Positions 1 through 13,701 of a DNA stretch of 64,000 bases are shown in pieces (within the stretch, counting starts at the first letter, position 1; every line of letters starts with the position of its first letter). Source of the DNA: Cyanoderma ruficeps (lineage: Eukaryota; Chordata; Aves; Passeriformes; Timaliidae); the NCBI GenBank assembly GCA_008694505.1, contig VZDJ01007753.1, forward strand, positions 12,836,853-12,900,852, given 5' to 3'. Below the pieces are notes generated by a model, which was given only the letters and a program-made list of their open reading frames with translations, was not told the origin of the DNA and ran no database searches. A program made the position numbers and the translations under genes.

Positions 1-3000
1 ACCAGCAAAAGACGTCTGAGCTCAAGAGCAGCTATGTCACTTTCTGTGCTATTCCCCTGTTTTACTCTTTGTCCTTCCTTCCTGATACTATCTATAAGAA
101 AACAGGATTTATTTAGCAGTTCATGTGCTCCTGCTGCATAATCCTCTGCAGCACACGGCTGGCAGTTGCAGGGATAATTATATGACCAGGAAGATTCTGG
201 CAGCGGGTAGCACCCAGTGGCAAGAATGAATGAATTTGAAAAGATTAGCTTATTTCCATGAAGAGTCCTTTGAGAAAGACAGAGGAATGCTGAGAAATCA
301 GTAGGAAGGAATGTTTTTCCAATAAAACCAGAGAATTTGCAGGCAGTACCCCAAATCTATCCACCCAGCACTGTCACAGTACTTTGACCCAGGGTGTTCA
401 GTGTCCATCTCCAGACAGAGTTTGCAAGTTGGGCTTGCAAGCAACTGCTAAAATATTTTCAGTTACATAGAACTAGGTTTAAATGTTATTAAACACAGAG
501 GACAGTTGAATTCCTTAACAGAATGTGCTTTCAACAGGGCTCAGTGTTTTCTTAAAGGGTTTTTGTATGGTAATGTGACATTTCATGGCCTACATGTAGG
601 CAATTATCTTTGAAAGAAAAATGACCAATTTTTTTTTTTTTTTTTTTTGGCCGGGGGCGGGGGCAAGAACCTTTGATTAAAATACATTTCTTGGGGAGTT
701 GATATGCAAGGACAGAATCCAGATACAAGGCTGATTCAAGATCTGGAGCTGTTACTAAACATACTAAAATTTAGGGGCTTGAGGAGGCCTTAGCAAGGGG
801 TATTCAGGCAGCATCAGACTCTGGCACCAACTGGAACCAGTGTAACCTGTTGTGCCTGTAAAATATTTTGCAGTTATCTCCCAGGTCTTCCACAACTAGA
901 TTACTGTGCTCCAACAAGATTCCAAATTAATGACAGAAAAAAATAATTGCAAGGCTTGTTGTTGCTGCTTAGCATCTCAAAATTGTTTGGATGGTTGTGT
1001 AAACAGGACACACAGAATGAAACATAATATCTGCTTGTATTGGTTTGAGTGCAAATTCACTAATAATACTTTTTGTTCTCAGAAGGCATAATTCCTTGCT
1101 CCTACAGCAATGAAATCAGTAGAGTTTTTACCACAATTATACTGGGAACAGGAAGAGGTCTTATGGATAGAGGCTTAGAAACTGCAGTCTAAAACAGGCA
1201 TATCATCTCCATCCATATAGCACCTTGGCTGTGTGAGCAAAAATGTTTCTTTTGCTTTTGCTCACAACCAGCAGCAAAAGTTCCCTTGGTTACTGTGCAT
1301 GCAGCATTTCTGTGCACTGTGCCTGGTGTCATCACCTGCTCAGAACACAGGAGATCAGTAGCATTCCCAGCTCAAAAACAGCCAACTGAACAAGACTTCG
1401 GGATGCTTGGTAATCCGCGAGCCATGAACATGCAGCCTGTATTCTCAACCATTCCTACCAAGCCCATTTGGTTTTCCACCTACATTCTTTCTGTTATAAT
1501 TTGAAATTCATCTACAGTTCCTACATTCCTCAGTTACACCAACAAAAGAATAAATTTAGGTCCCTTCAAACACTTCCTTTAACCACTCCTTCCTTCCATA
1601 CTCTCACATATGACAGTCATACATTTATGAGTTTATGGTTGAAAGTGCTCACCACAGAGATAAATAACGAGGCAGGAAGACAGGTTGGGCAGCAAACAGA
1701 AAACCCACAAATGTAAATGTCTTTAGGATTCAACATTTCAGTGTCTGTGCTGGATGTCAGTAATTTTGAAGTAATGTTTTATCCATCTGCTTCCCTTCGC
1801 ATATAGTCCAGGAGATTTGAAATGTAAGAGAGGTTTCGTTTAACAGCATAAAAAATTACAATGTGGGGTTTAGGCTAGAACTACATAAATGTGAATTGCA
1901 ACCAGTCCTGTGTAAATTGGAGGGGACAAAGGTAAGGAAAATTAAAAAAAATCATTTTTTTAAAAAGAGTTATTTTTCATTCACACCGAAAATACAACCA
2001 GATTTTAGACAGCTTTGTGCACAAGCTTTTGCTTGTAAGTAATAAATCAAGTCAATTACAGAAACTTATTAATTTCTTCTCCTTCTTCTTCTACATTGTA
2101 TTTCTGGATTTTGTCTTCTTAGGTCTGAAGATAAAATATGAGCCAGAGAACAAACAGTTCCACTCCTCCTCTATCAAGAAAGTAATCTATTCAGCTTTGT
2201 TATGGAATAGTTTGCTTCTTCCCATGTATCTGAAGAGCAACCAGGTTGACAGAACAAGGACTTCAGCAGGGAGCAGTAGGCCGCTTACACAATTTCCCAT
2301 TACCAGAGAGTCTGTCAGAGCAGTGAGGTGTGTATTCTACTGGAAAGCAAGTTGGGTGTGATGTTGCTTAAGCCATTTAGCTGAATCACCTCTAACATAA
2401 GAAAGGTATTCCCTCAACAGCTTTGGAGTTTGGGTCCGTATTTTGAAAGAAATTAGTCAATACCTTGATACTGTTACACATCTCTTCCAAAAACCTGTTA
2501 CCCAGTTTGAACCAAATTCATTGGAGGGGGTAGATTCTTCACTAATGTTGTGAAACTAGGCAGACAGGTAGGAAAATGCAGGAATGCTCTTGCTGCAGTA
2601 TGGGAAGTAAGTAGGCTGTCTTGAAACATCAAAGGATCTACAGGAGAGCCTTACCCCCAGACAAAATCCTCTGGGAAACCAGGTTTTATTGGTTCAGCTG
2701 CTGCTGGAAACATTTATTTGGGTTTTTAATGTCAAGTGAGAGAAAAAAGTCTGTTAATGATTCCTGTTATTGCAATAAACCCATCATATAGCCTTCTCTT
2801 AAACTGAACACAGTCCACTGTAAAACCACTTGTGTTTCTTTTCCCACAATTTTATTTAAAAGGGTGTCCCAGAACATCACTGCTCTGACTGTCAGAAGTT
2901 TGAAAGTTAAAAGGAAGTTCAGTATTTCTTGGCTTTACGCTAAAGCCAACATTGCCCTTCGGCTGAAAGATCTCTTCTTCTCTCCCACCCACCTTCCCCA

Positions 3001-4597
3001 GACTCCACTGTGAATTTCCAGAACCTCTGCCTTCTTACCCTTGGATTACCAAGGTTAACCAGCCAAATCAAGTTAATTCCCTTTGTATTAAAAAGTCTCA
3101 ATTCCCATCATCATCTGTTCTGCTTTAGTTCTCATTTCCTGAGCATGCTTACTCAGATGCCAATGAGCAATGTCTTGTATCTTGCTGTTAGTACTTCATT
3201 TCTTCTTTCACTTGCTTTAGAAAAGTTCTAAGACTGCACTTACTTTTTTATTATAATATTGCACTGACATCTCACAGATATCCTGCATCTTTCTTCCCCT
3301 TAGTGATTTTCCACTCATGAACTGAGTACGTCCCAGAGTTTCTGGTCATTAATTATATACATGATGTTAATTCTTTGAAATATTAAAAATCAACCTGTCC
3401 CTCAGACTCAGATTCTTAAGGTCATTTGGTTCTTTCTGTATCACATCCTAGTTTGTCATCTGAAGGCATCTCCCTACTTCGGGCCAGACATAATTTCATC
3501 AGCATAATTTTGGTTCTGTGTCAATATTTTAAGAAAAAACATAAATTGGATTGGTCTCAGAACAGATCCTTCAGAAGCTTCATCATTAATTTCCCTCCAA
3601 GATGGTTCTTTCATGACAATAACTTTCTATCACCATTTTAATGGAAATACAGTTCAGTTAATCAGTCTCCTCATCTTGCAGATTTTTGCATATTCAAAAA
3701 TTTCTGCCCTTTGCAGGCTTTCTATTTCATTCCATGACAAATTACTCCTATATATTAACATTTACAATAATTCCAGTCAGTATCTTGGACCTACATCACT
3801 TACACCGACCAGTTTAACATTAACAGGACCCAGCACAATCTTCTTGCCAGCCACAGACGATAATAAACGTTTTTCACCTCCACAGCTCCTGATTGTTCAG
3901 TACAGGTGAAGTGGACCCTAAGGCTTGCATTCAATGTGAGTGATTGCTATTGGGGAGGAGCATTTCCATCTGACCACTTTTTCTCCATGGTTTCATTACT
4001 GTCTTATCTAACTTCCAGCCATTTCTTCAGGGCAACTGAAAGTTGTGAGATCTTGATGGTTTCAATTAATATTAGACAGCCTAGAATGCAGGAGCATCCA
4101 CAGAATACTGGGCTTCAGATTCTCACCACCTTTTCTGATGTCCCCACATATACTCTGGTAGAGAAGCTGAGCTTTCAGGTTGCATGTACGAAAAGAGAGA
4201 AAATGTTTACTGGTTAGAAGTTCAGTCAGTACCTCAGCTCTGTTCCTATGGGGTCTGAGAAAGAATGGGCCAGGAACAGAACACAGGCAACATATCTGAC
4301 TATCCAAGAAATCAAATGTGAAATTGAATATACACAAAGGACAGGAATTATAAACCAAATAAATAAAAGCTATATTACTTTCAACCTTCTCCAGTATAAT
4401 TCAGTCTGGAGAGGCCTACTACTGATCGTTGATTCAGACTCTTAAACACAATAGTTACCTTTTTTTTAGGTTGTCTTCCATCCGTAAGATCGGTTATCTT
4501 GCTGAGAAAGCCTTTCTCAAAATTTCCCAAGATAAGGGGTAAGGGGCAGACTTCTTTTGATAGCATTATCTTTTAACTAAACACATACAAGCTATTA
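1..4597. other. Non-coding, AT-rich; no gene seen
   Basis: Only short frames without domains occur here, the longest being 114 codons at 2017-2361 on the plus strand. Apart from the poly-T/G-rich junction at 629-666 I see no repeat or RNA gene. Confidence 0.6.
629..666 (+). repeat. Poly-T tract followed by G-rich run
   Basis: Twenty T residues (629-648) lead directly into GGCCGGGGGCGGGGGC. This could be the reversed A-tail of an old insertion, but no repeat body is recognised to its left, and the abrupt G-rich junction may be a sequencing-difficult site. Confidence 0.7.
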
Positions 4598-4989
4598 GAG
4601 AGCATCCCAAGGATGGCCACAAGCATGGTGAAGAGCCTGGAGGGGAAGCCAAATGAGGAGTGGCTGAGGTCACTTGGTCTGTTCAGCCTAGAGAAGAGGA
4701 GACTGAGGGGAAACCTCATTGCCATCTGCAACTTCCTCACAAGGGAAAGAGGAGGGGCCAGCACCAATCTCATCATCTCATGACCAGGGACAAAACTAGA
4801 GGAAACAGCATGAAGCTGAGTCAGGGGAAGTTGGGATTGCATAACAGGAAAAAATTTTTCACTGAGAGGTGGACCACTGTCAGGAACATGGTGTGCTTCT
4901 TGGGGTTGTCCTGTGCAGGGCCAGGTGTTAGACTTGATGATCTTTGTGTGTCCCTTCCACCTGAGAATATTCTATGATTCTGTGATTCT
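4598..4989 (+). mobile_element. CR1 LINE, 5'-truncated 3' end
   Basis: The segment follows the usual order of the CR1 3' region: GAGTGGCTGAGGTCACTTGG near 4657, then the motif beginning GTTCAGCCTAGAGAAGAGG, then a block around AAAATTTTTCACTGAGAGG, and last the octamer-like tail ATTCTATGATTCTGTGATTC ending at 4989. Only the last 390 bases are present, as is typical of CR1's 5'-truncated insertions. Open frames on both strands here are shadows of the repeat. Confidence 0.9.
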
Positions 4990-7486
4990 TCTCTCATTAG
5001 TTGTTTTGGGGAATTCACACAAAGAGTAAATTAATAAAGAACTGTCTTTATGACTTTTGGAGACTGGGATTGCAAGACACCTTTTTCCAAAAGTCAGTAT
5101 CCACCGATCTCTCAAAAAATGCTCTTAGTCTCCAGCCTCTATTTCAAACCTCAGGAAGTGGCTACTATCACTAAAAATGGGGAGTTCTACATGCACTCAA
5201 GAATTAAAGATGAGCATTCCAATAAACTCCCATTTGTGCAGGTTTTCAATGGTCCATTCATGATCACAACTAAAACAGTGTTTTCCATAATAGAAAAACA
5301 CAAAAAGATGCTCAGCTATTGTACCAAACATAGTTCTCTAAATAGAAGAAAGATTCAAAGATTTATTTTTTTTTTAATTTATCAGTGTAATTCATTTATT
5401 TTATTCAGTTGCCTACTGCCTCCAAGATCACTGGCCTTGAGTTTTGGCCTAAGTAACACTTGTTTGTGACCACTGTTGAAGACAAGATATTGATCTATAT
5501 TGTCAGTTGGTTTTATCAGGTATGACTGGGTTTATATTCTTAGATTTACGCTATTAGACTCAACACTTTATATTCAGACTCAGCAGGCTCTATCCCAGTG
5601 GAGCAGGAGTAACATTAATGCTCAAATACTGTAATGCACTACATCAGCAAAAAGCCTCTTTGAGATGAAAGACGGTGGACTCGCAAACCACATTTGGTCA
5701 TGTTGACAGGGTTACACTGATTGTCTGAGAAATTAACAGACTCACAACTTAAATAAAACCCTGCAACTTATGTTCTGTGGAAAGCCTGTTTAATATTTTA
5801 TGGTTTATTACCATTCTTTTGGTAAATTATTCAAAGGCATAGCTTGGCAAAGCACACAGGAAGTCCACAGTGTCAGGTCAATTAGTTGTTTAAGCATTAT
5901 GTTAAATTTCAACTTTTTCTTTGCAATTACAGAAAAAAATGTTTTGATTTGGAAACAAGAAGAAATGAGGTACATTACATGGATTCCTTTTTTAAAAATC
6001 CACTTAAATATTTGGGGATTAGTACCCCAAGCGTTACAACTCTCCCTGTCACTACAGTTCTTGCAGCAATGGTAGTTCTGAGGCAAAAACCTATGTTGCT
6101 TTGTGCTAGCTGAGAAATGTCAGACATGTAATGGAGAATTTAATTTTTGTATGCCTTTATCATGATTAAGTGAACAAACTGACTAGCTACAGAGGCAGCC
6201 TCTCTATTAGGGATTGTTTAAGAATCCCATCCAAAATCTGTGGGCAGTTTGCAATTTCAGAAAGGGAGGAAACAATCATTAGCTGATGCATTCCACCCTC
6301 CTGCTAACGGTGAGATTGCTCTCTATTATACATTTCCAATTGATCCCTCCAGGCCACTAAACCTTTTTAAGTCCTAGATATAAGAAGCCATGCTCCCCTT
6401 CGAAGGCTCCTTACAACAGAGCAGAGCTCATCAGGAAAGACAGCCAGCCCAAGTATTCCTCTTTTTAACTGAGTCTCCTGTATGTCTCTCCCACTCTGGA
6501 AATAGTTCTAGTCTTTCAAGTTGTATATACATACTAGTCTGGTGTGTAAATACCCTCAACATGCTCTTAATTACTCCATATAACTCTGGGGTTTCCAATT
6601 TAGGGGCATTAAATATTTAGCATTTCATGAGCAAGAAGATCTCTAATTATTCACAGTTTTCCTTAACAACTGCTGTGGTATGAAATTGAGTTCCCTCATT
6701 TTTCTTCAGTCCTTGATTAAAAGACAAAGAGAAAAGGAATGCTCCTTGGGGAACCTGTTTATTTTGCCTTTTTTATTTTCAGAGGAGTTTGACAAGCCAT
6801 GCATCCTTTGGCAGACTGGTTTCTGTTTAGCACCACAGCGAAAGAAGTACACTAGTACTGGCTCCTATAGTATCAGCTTTACAAACTCTTGGTGAGAGAA
6901 CTGCAACTCAGCTCTGCTAGACTGTTTCCACCTGCCAGTTGGTGCTAAATTTATACAGTAAGAGACAGCAGAAACCTCCAGGAAGAAGTCAAATTTCAAT
7001 CTCTTCTGACTTCCCTTGCAGAAAATGATACCCCTGATGGTTCTGATGAGGTGGATTGTGGGTTTCCTTTTTTCTTTTGCCTGGCTCTGCAGGAAATTTA
7101 AACCCTTTCAGATAATTTAATAATAATGTTTAGTACTTTGAAGGATTATCTATTAATCTTTTTGGCACGTGTAAGGGAACCAACCTTCCCAACATGCCAG
7201 TTTAGCAGCTTGACTGCTGTTAGACACCTTTTACATTTCCTGTCTGACTGCCTCTGGTACGCATGACAGCTTCTGAAGTGAAACTTCTTAAGCCACAGAG
7301 GAACATGAGACATCCCAATTGATTGCAGGAGGCAGAGAATCAACAGATTCACAACCAAGCCTTTGCCTTTGACAGAACAGAGCTACTGCAGTGTGCACCT
7401 CTGTGTGAGCTGGGCCAGGCTGCAGCACCCTGCACTGCTCCAGGACCCACCCTGTGCCAGAAACGCAGCATGCACTGCTGTTTAAT

Positions 7487-7511
7487 ATCCTCTGCAAACC
7501 CTGCAGAGGAT
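7487..7511. repeat. Perfect 10-bp inverted repeat (hairpin)
   Basis: ATCCTCTGCA, a five-base loop AACCC, then TGCAGAGGAT. It is a perfect short stem with no other sign of an RNA gene. Confidence 0.85.
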
Positions 7512-8783
7512 CATGTCACCTCTACCAGAATTTCCTCTGATTTCCCAAAGAGAAGACACATCTTCCGTGATGCACTTTCTCACATTAACATTCTCAGTTC
7601 CTTCTGATTTCTCTATCCTATACAAAAATAGATGTCATGTTTTTAGGAGACCCATGCATTTTTCTTGACAGTGACTCACTGCAGCTCTACAGAGGTACAC
7701 ATTTTTCCCCACAGAGTCAGAGCATACTTCACACATAATTTAAAAGGAAGAGATCTTAAGAGTAAATAGGGACAGCACAAGTAGACTCATATTCTGGAAA
7801 AATAATTTGTTGATTTAATCTTACACTTTTTACTTCTGCTTAGCTTTGCAACTCTAAAATTATTTTTCATTGAAAATTGGCATCAAAACAATGACTGCAT
7901 ATGAACAAATCTCTCTGTGATACCATAGCAAAGCATGATGGCAGGGGAAAAAAATGTAAATTAAAGGGACCAAAACCAAACTGTAATTTTAAAATAGTCT
8001 ACAAAAATTTTTGAGGACACTGATGCAAAGGACTCCAGCTTCAAATTTTCACATGGTTTTCATTTCACAAAAAAAATAAAACCAATTATGATTCTGCAAA
8101 AGCCAAATCCACAATATCCTCTCTAACACAAAGCGTTTCTAAAATTTCTCAATGCCATTAAAGGGAAACCATCATCCTAGCCTCCAGTGAACTTCATGTG
8201 GCAAGATCAGAACATTTCAGCTATTTCACTTGTTTCTCAGTCTCCTTCTCGAACTTTTGACTTTACTGTCATTTCTTCACTACCTTTAACAGAGTAACAC
8301 AAATTAAAAAGCAATGGCTTTTTTGAGTCATAAAAACAAATGACTGTAGAGATCAAAGAGTAAGGATAATTATATTTTAAGTGTTACCAAACTAGAAGAG
8401 GAAAAGATTAGTGAGAAGAGGTACTTTTTAGTAGTAATCTCTCGGTCAGCTGGTTCATTATTTTAGCATCAGGTGAACGAGTTCAGGTAGAATTGTACAA
8501 CAAAATGACCTTGCAGTGGAAAACTGCAGATCACTTTGTTTCCATACAATAGGAAAAAAACCCCTAATGAGCAGGCAGCAACCCTTTCAGTTTCATAAAA
8601 GGTGTGTATGTGGGAAATATACAGATGACACCTTGGTAGTCTCCCTGCCAGCAGGCCCCATCATGATTGGCATCACCAGCATGTCGCTGGCAAAGCACTC
8701 CACGGATTCTTGCACTCAAGTTTCTTATTCTGTAAATTCCTCCTGGAGCATTTGCCATCATATTCTCTACATGACCAAAATGC

Positions 8784-8809
8784 TGTATACATACATACAT
8801 ACATACATC
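8784..8809 (+). repeat. (CATA)n microsatellite
   Basis: Five to six tandem CATA units. Open frames crossing it on both strands are artefacts of the repeat. Confidence 0.9.
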
Positions 8810-10407
8810 TGTTAAGGACTTTCTCTGACAGATAGCCTAAGCAGTTTGGTTTTTTGCTCCAGGCTACTGATAGTTGTTCTTCAAAGTTCAGGGACTGTGG
8901 GCAACTCATTTGCATCTGTTATTATGCCTTATCCTGTACATGTCGCTTTAAGTATACATGAGAGTTTAGAAAAAATTAATGCAATCCTTTCTCCAGAGTT
9001 ACAAAACACATGTGAGATCATCATTCAGGGATAAATTCATACATTAAAAAGGAAGTCAAGGGAGTAGTGAAACCTTCACCTTTGGGCCAAGATGTCAATT
9101 TAAGGAACAATTAAAAGGGAGGTCACATTTGATATGCATATGATAATGCATAAATATATAAAATACAATAATATGTATATACACAGATATTTATCACAGA
9201 TGTTGGAAGCCTGGAGGTGGAGAGGAATCCCAGCAAAAAGTTCTGTGTGGGAGAGACACAAAAGGAGCAGTTGAGAGACAATATTGGCAAAAGCAGCATG
9301 TGAATTTGTGGGAAGAAAGTTGTGTGGGCAGAGTTGTTTACAGCCTTGAAAGCAAGGATGGGAAATATGAACTTAATGTGGATTTTCTACATCATACATT
9401 GAGGTTTTTTTACAATTACTTGGTTAGCAATTCTAGACTGCTCTACTTTCTTACCTAGACTGCTTCTAAGAACCTCCTAAATCTAACTTGTAAAAGTCAG
9501 GGCAAGGGACTGATCCAGTTCTGTGATGGGAAGCTTAAATTCCCAATATATGGAAAACTCCATCAGCAGAGATTTCCCAAGAATATGTGCCAGTCCATGT
9601 GATCTCTGGTTTGCTCAAGTTACTATTTTCTTGCAGAAATGTCTGGATACATTTGGTTTTAGTCATGCATCACTCTGGTGTCGGAAGGGTGTTTGACAGC
9701 TAGTTTTCCACCCATAAGGATCATATTTCATAAAGTTCTGCAAATAATGACACCATTTTTTGTCAAAATGGGTAAAAGACATGCTGCTGACACGTGGACA
9801 TGAGAAAATGTCAGGGAAAGAAATGAACACTCTCCTGTTGCTTGACTCACCTAATGGACATTAAATATATATGCTATGTATCTTCAGTGCATTAAATCCC
9901 TGCATCAGAAGGGTGCCATGGGCAATCTTTTCACTGTACACGCTGCCTTTGAGACATGCAGTCTTTGAGACATTGAGTAGGTTCAAAAATCTCACAGATA
10001 GACTTTTGTCCTAATTGAGAACAAGGGCAATAAATTAATCTGTGTATCTCAGATACCATGGTAAGTATCATGCGTCTCTAAACTTTTCTACCCTGAAACT
10101 TGAAATGGATGGGAAGTGTTACTCTTACATCTTTGGGATCTGCTGACAGCTGCACTTTATCTTGGATGTGACCACAATGATGGGTAGGAAAGGAAACCAC
10201 AAAAATGTGTGTAAAAAGTCCCCGCAATCAGTATAAGCCTGGCTTGACAAATCTTCTCCAAAACCCTTGACCTAGGCTGGCAGGCAGAAGATGTCCAAGG
10301 TGAGAGAACACAGTATTACAGTAACTCCCTGTTCCTACAGGCTTGCAGGGAGCTTGGTGTGGGGGACAGCAGCCCCAAAACAGAGCTTATTTACATCTGT
10401 GGAAGTG

Positions 10408-10992
10408 TGTGGTTAAACCCCAGCCAGGAATCATTCCCCATACAGCCACTTGTTCACACACACCCACCTCAGTGGGATGGGAGAGAGAGTCAGAGTAGAA
10501 GTGAGAAAACTGGTAGGTTGAGATAAAGACAGTTCAGTAGGTAAAAGAAGAGCCGCGCACACAAGCAAAGTCAAACAAGGAATTCATTCACTGCTTCCCA
10601 TCCACAGTCAGATGTTCGGCCACCTCCAGCAAAGCAGGGCTCCATCACACATAACAATTACTCAGGAGGACAAAATGCCATGACTCCAAACGTCCCTGCC
10701 ATTCTTCCTTTTTACCCACTTTTACATGTTGAGCAAGTTGCCATATGGTGTGGGATACCCCTTTGGTCAGCTGGGCTCAGCTGTCCTGGCTGTGTCCTCT
10801 CCCACCCAACTTGTGCACCCTTGCTCTCCTCACTGGTGAGGTGGGGTGAGGAGCAGAAAAAGCCTTGGGTCTGTGCAAGCACTGCTCACAAGCCATCCCT
10901 GTTATCAACACTGTGTGCAGCACAAATCCAAACACAGCCCCATACAGCTACTGGGAAGAAAATTAACTTTATCCCAGCCTAAACCAGCACAG
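10408..10992 (-). mobile_element. Solo LTR of an avian endogenous retrovirus
   Basis: The segment begins TGTGGTTAAACCCCAGCCAGG and ends CAGCCTAAACCAGCACA, which reads on the minus strand as TGTGCTGG...ACCACA, the TG...CA ends of an LTR. Internal landmarks are GGTTGAGATAAAGACAGTTC near the polyadenylation region and CTGGGAAGAAAATTAACTTT at the U3 start. It is about 585 bases and shares its family with the copy at 32212-32549. No internal retroviral genes or flanking second LTR were seen, so it is probably a solo LTR. I know this family as abundant in passerine genomes but cannot give its database name with certainty. Confidence 0.75.
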
Positions 10993-13701
10993 ACGGTAAA
11001 GTCTTCCTGTGCCCACACAGAGCAAGATCATTGCAATCAACAATACAGGAATAAAATAATTGAGATTGCAAGCTTCTAGTCACAGCAGGAAGTACAGGAA
11101 GCTAAATTTGCCCCCCTCAGAGAACCTCACCTGTCATTTGACATAAGTAGTTTCAGAGGCAAGAAAGCAATTCACTCTCCACAGTGCCTCGCAGACCTTG
11201 CATTTTTCGAGATAATTCTAAAAATTGGAGTAAATTGTCATATGTGTAAGACATGAATGTTCATCAGCATAGGCTCAAATGAGGTCATAATCTACTTGTT
11301 TGTCTTCTTTGGAGGGACATTTTTGCCCAAGCAGTGCAATAGTGGAGACACACTAGTTTTTACAGCCAATAGCACACAAGGGACAGTTTTAGCTACCAGC
11401 TTGTCCAGTCATCTTTGATTTCCCCTTCTCCCCCACAAATAACTAAATATGTGCCTGCAGCTCAACTGAAAGGAAAGCTGAAACCCAAAGACAAATGTAG
11501 ACTGATACTACACAAACAGACACAAGATGTTTTAAGTGTTTCTTGTCTTTTTGCTGGAACAGTGAAATTACTAGCCTCTACCAATGGGCACCAATATAAA
11601 ACTCCCCCACCTTTGGCTAAAAGCCAATCTCTCCACAGCATGGATGTCTACAGCACATGGAACACAATCCAGACATAACCCATTCACATCCATGTCCTTA
11701 TATGTTTATGCCAACCGGGTGCACATTTCCATAAGGTGGGGCAAGGAATCCTCAGGAAAGAAGTATTAGGGATGAAGTTGCAAGCAAAGTAAATTGTGCT
11801 GACAGGCTGGATCTGTGTCGTAAATCATCAATTGCCTGGTTTTTGCTAACAGAGTGCTAACCATGTTTTTGCTTGTCTGCGCCAATCAGCTGCACAGAGC
11901 TGGCAATCAAACCTTCAGCTAGGTCAGGAAACATTTTTTTTCTTTTACCATAACACTGCCACGTTTCTGTCTCAGTAGGAAAGCAGCAGAAAACAGATGC
12001 CTTTTTTTTTTTTTTAACAGAAACTCATTTAGTAAGAAGTAACTACTTCTAAACTCACATTATTTGGAACTACTCTCTCACTGGGCCTCATTTTATTCAC
12101 AGATTTACAACAACCCAACCAAGTCCAAAATCTCTACCCACTCTTGGCCATTCAGAGAACTTCTTTCTTTGCACAACTTATTATAGCACACTTCTGTTTT
12201 CTTCATAGCTGGGGAGAGGCGCCTGCCACACTGAATTAACAGAGCTCCTTTAATGCTGACCCAGTGCACTCAGCAGCAGCCAGGAGAGAGGGGACCTGTT
12301 TCAGCCAGACACAACTCACCTGCTACTAGAGCTGCAGGAGCAAGGACACTATATTGGTCACATTGTCTCAGGGCTACCAGTGAAAAGTAATGTCCTCAGA
12401 ACCTCTGAAGTGAAAATCCTGATTCCCAGAAGTAACCTGCAAGCCACTCATCAAAGGCAGGAGTATGGCCACGCATGTCTGGTTTCAAGCTTTCCTTAGA
12501 GACAGCTGCTCCAGGAAAATTGCAGAGAGGGGAGAAACAGCTATGGAATTTTTTCTGCTTTAATTATCTCTATTCCTCTCTTTCTGTGTGATCTTTGCAG
12601 AGGAAAGGGTTTCGGATTTGCTGGGAAGGAAAGGGTCAGGACGCTAAATGAGGTAGGGAGCTGTATGGAGGGTCCAGGAGGTGACTTCTCCCCTCCTGCC
12701 ACCCCACCCTCCTAAGAGAAGGGGCACAATGTGCACACATCAGCTTTCACCAGATGTCTCCATGAGCAAGACAGAGCTCTTACCAATTCTGCAGGGATCT
12801 GTCCTTGCTCCAGCCCTGCCCAGCCTTCCTTCTGCCCACATGGCCGAGGAGTGAGAGAAGGGGAGCAGAAACTGCCATGTTGGTCAAGGGAATGCTTCCC
12901 TCTCTCTCCTCTGGTAAAAAGGAGGTGGCTCTTCTGTCTCGTTGCCTCTTCATCCATGCCTCTTCCTTCCCTCATAAGGCCACACCACTCCCTCACTCCC
13001 ATCCCAGCCAGCCCTACGGATGAGCCTGAGGAGGGTGACACCCCACCACAGTGGTGGCAAATAAGTGGGACAGGGTACATGAGGTGAACCATGGACATTA
13101 AGCAGACAATGGGAAGGGGAGAGGCAAAAAACTGTTTGAGTTGTTAGCACATTGTGAATCACTGTGCCAAGTGAGACAAAAGAATGTGGGATCAGCACAG
13201 CATAAACTCAACAAATTTGGAGAGCTGGGAGGAATATAAAAGGTCCACTATGAGGATGTGCCATAAACAGATTGGCATGGCTTGGTTTCATATGAGTACA
13301 TGGTTAGGGCTTATACTATGTCAGCTGTGGTGCTCATCTGCAAGTAGAACCCTGCCACTCTCATCTCTCACCACCATGCTCTGGATTGCACTGTTCCAGT
13401 GAAAATATAGACAATGGCAACTCTCTATCAGTGTTTGACATTTATTGTCAGAGGTTTTTTTAACTATGTATTTTCCAAGTATGGGTATGTATTTTCCAAG
13501 TATGGGGAATCCCATTTTTAGGCTGTGAGCAGCACAATGGCCTTCATTTGCAAGGGGATTCTCTCTCACAGCCAGGCCTAGCTGTGTCATATCAGATGGT
13601 CACCCTTTGCAGACTCAGGAAGTTCCAAATTACTTTCTAACTTTGTTTTATAGGGTACATAGACAGCCTGCTCTAATTGCTGATTTTATTGTTGTTTGCA
13701 G
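10993..13701. other. Non-coding; moderately GC-rich patch 12640-13090
   Basis: A patch near 12640-13090 is richer in C/T and gives overlapping frames of 128 codons (minus) and 118 codons (plus), neither with a domain. A T run lies at 12002-12015 and the 21-bp duplication at 13465-13505. Confidence 0.55.
13465..13505 (+). repeat. Perfect 21-bp tandem duplication
   Basis: The 21-mer starting TATGTATTTTCCAAGTATGG occurs twice head to tail (13465-13485 and 13486-13505/6). The identity of the copies suggests a recent duplication. Confidence 0.9.

Larger units (their letters stand above)
4990..10407. other. Non-coding, AT-rich; no gene seen
   Basis: It holds a CATA microsatellite and one perfect short hairpin. 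The longest frame (139 codons, 5050-5469, plus) has no recognisable motif and ordinary intergenic composition. Confidence 0.6.

Noticed and set aside
5050..5469. 139-codon plus-strand open frame
   Set aside because: No recognisable domain, no splice or promoter context, intergenic composition.
7487..7511. Hairpin considered as a microRNA or other RNA gene
   Set aside because: The stem is only 10 bp with a 5-base loop and does not extend into a precursor-length fold.
12712..13098. Overlapping 128-codon minus and 118-codon plus frames
   Set aside because: Mirror-image frames from a C/T-rich patch; neither has a motif.
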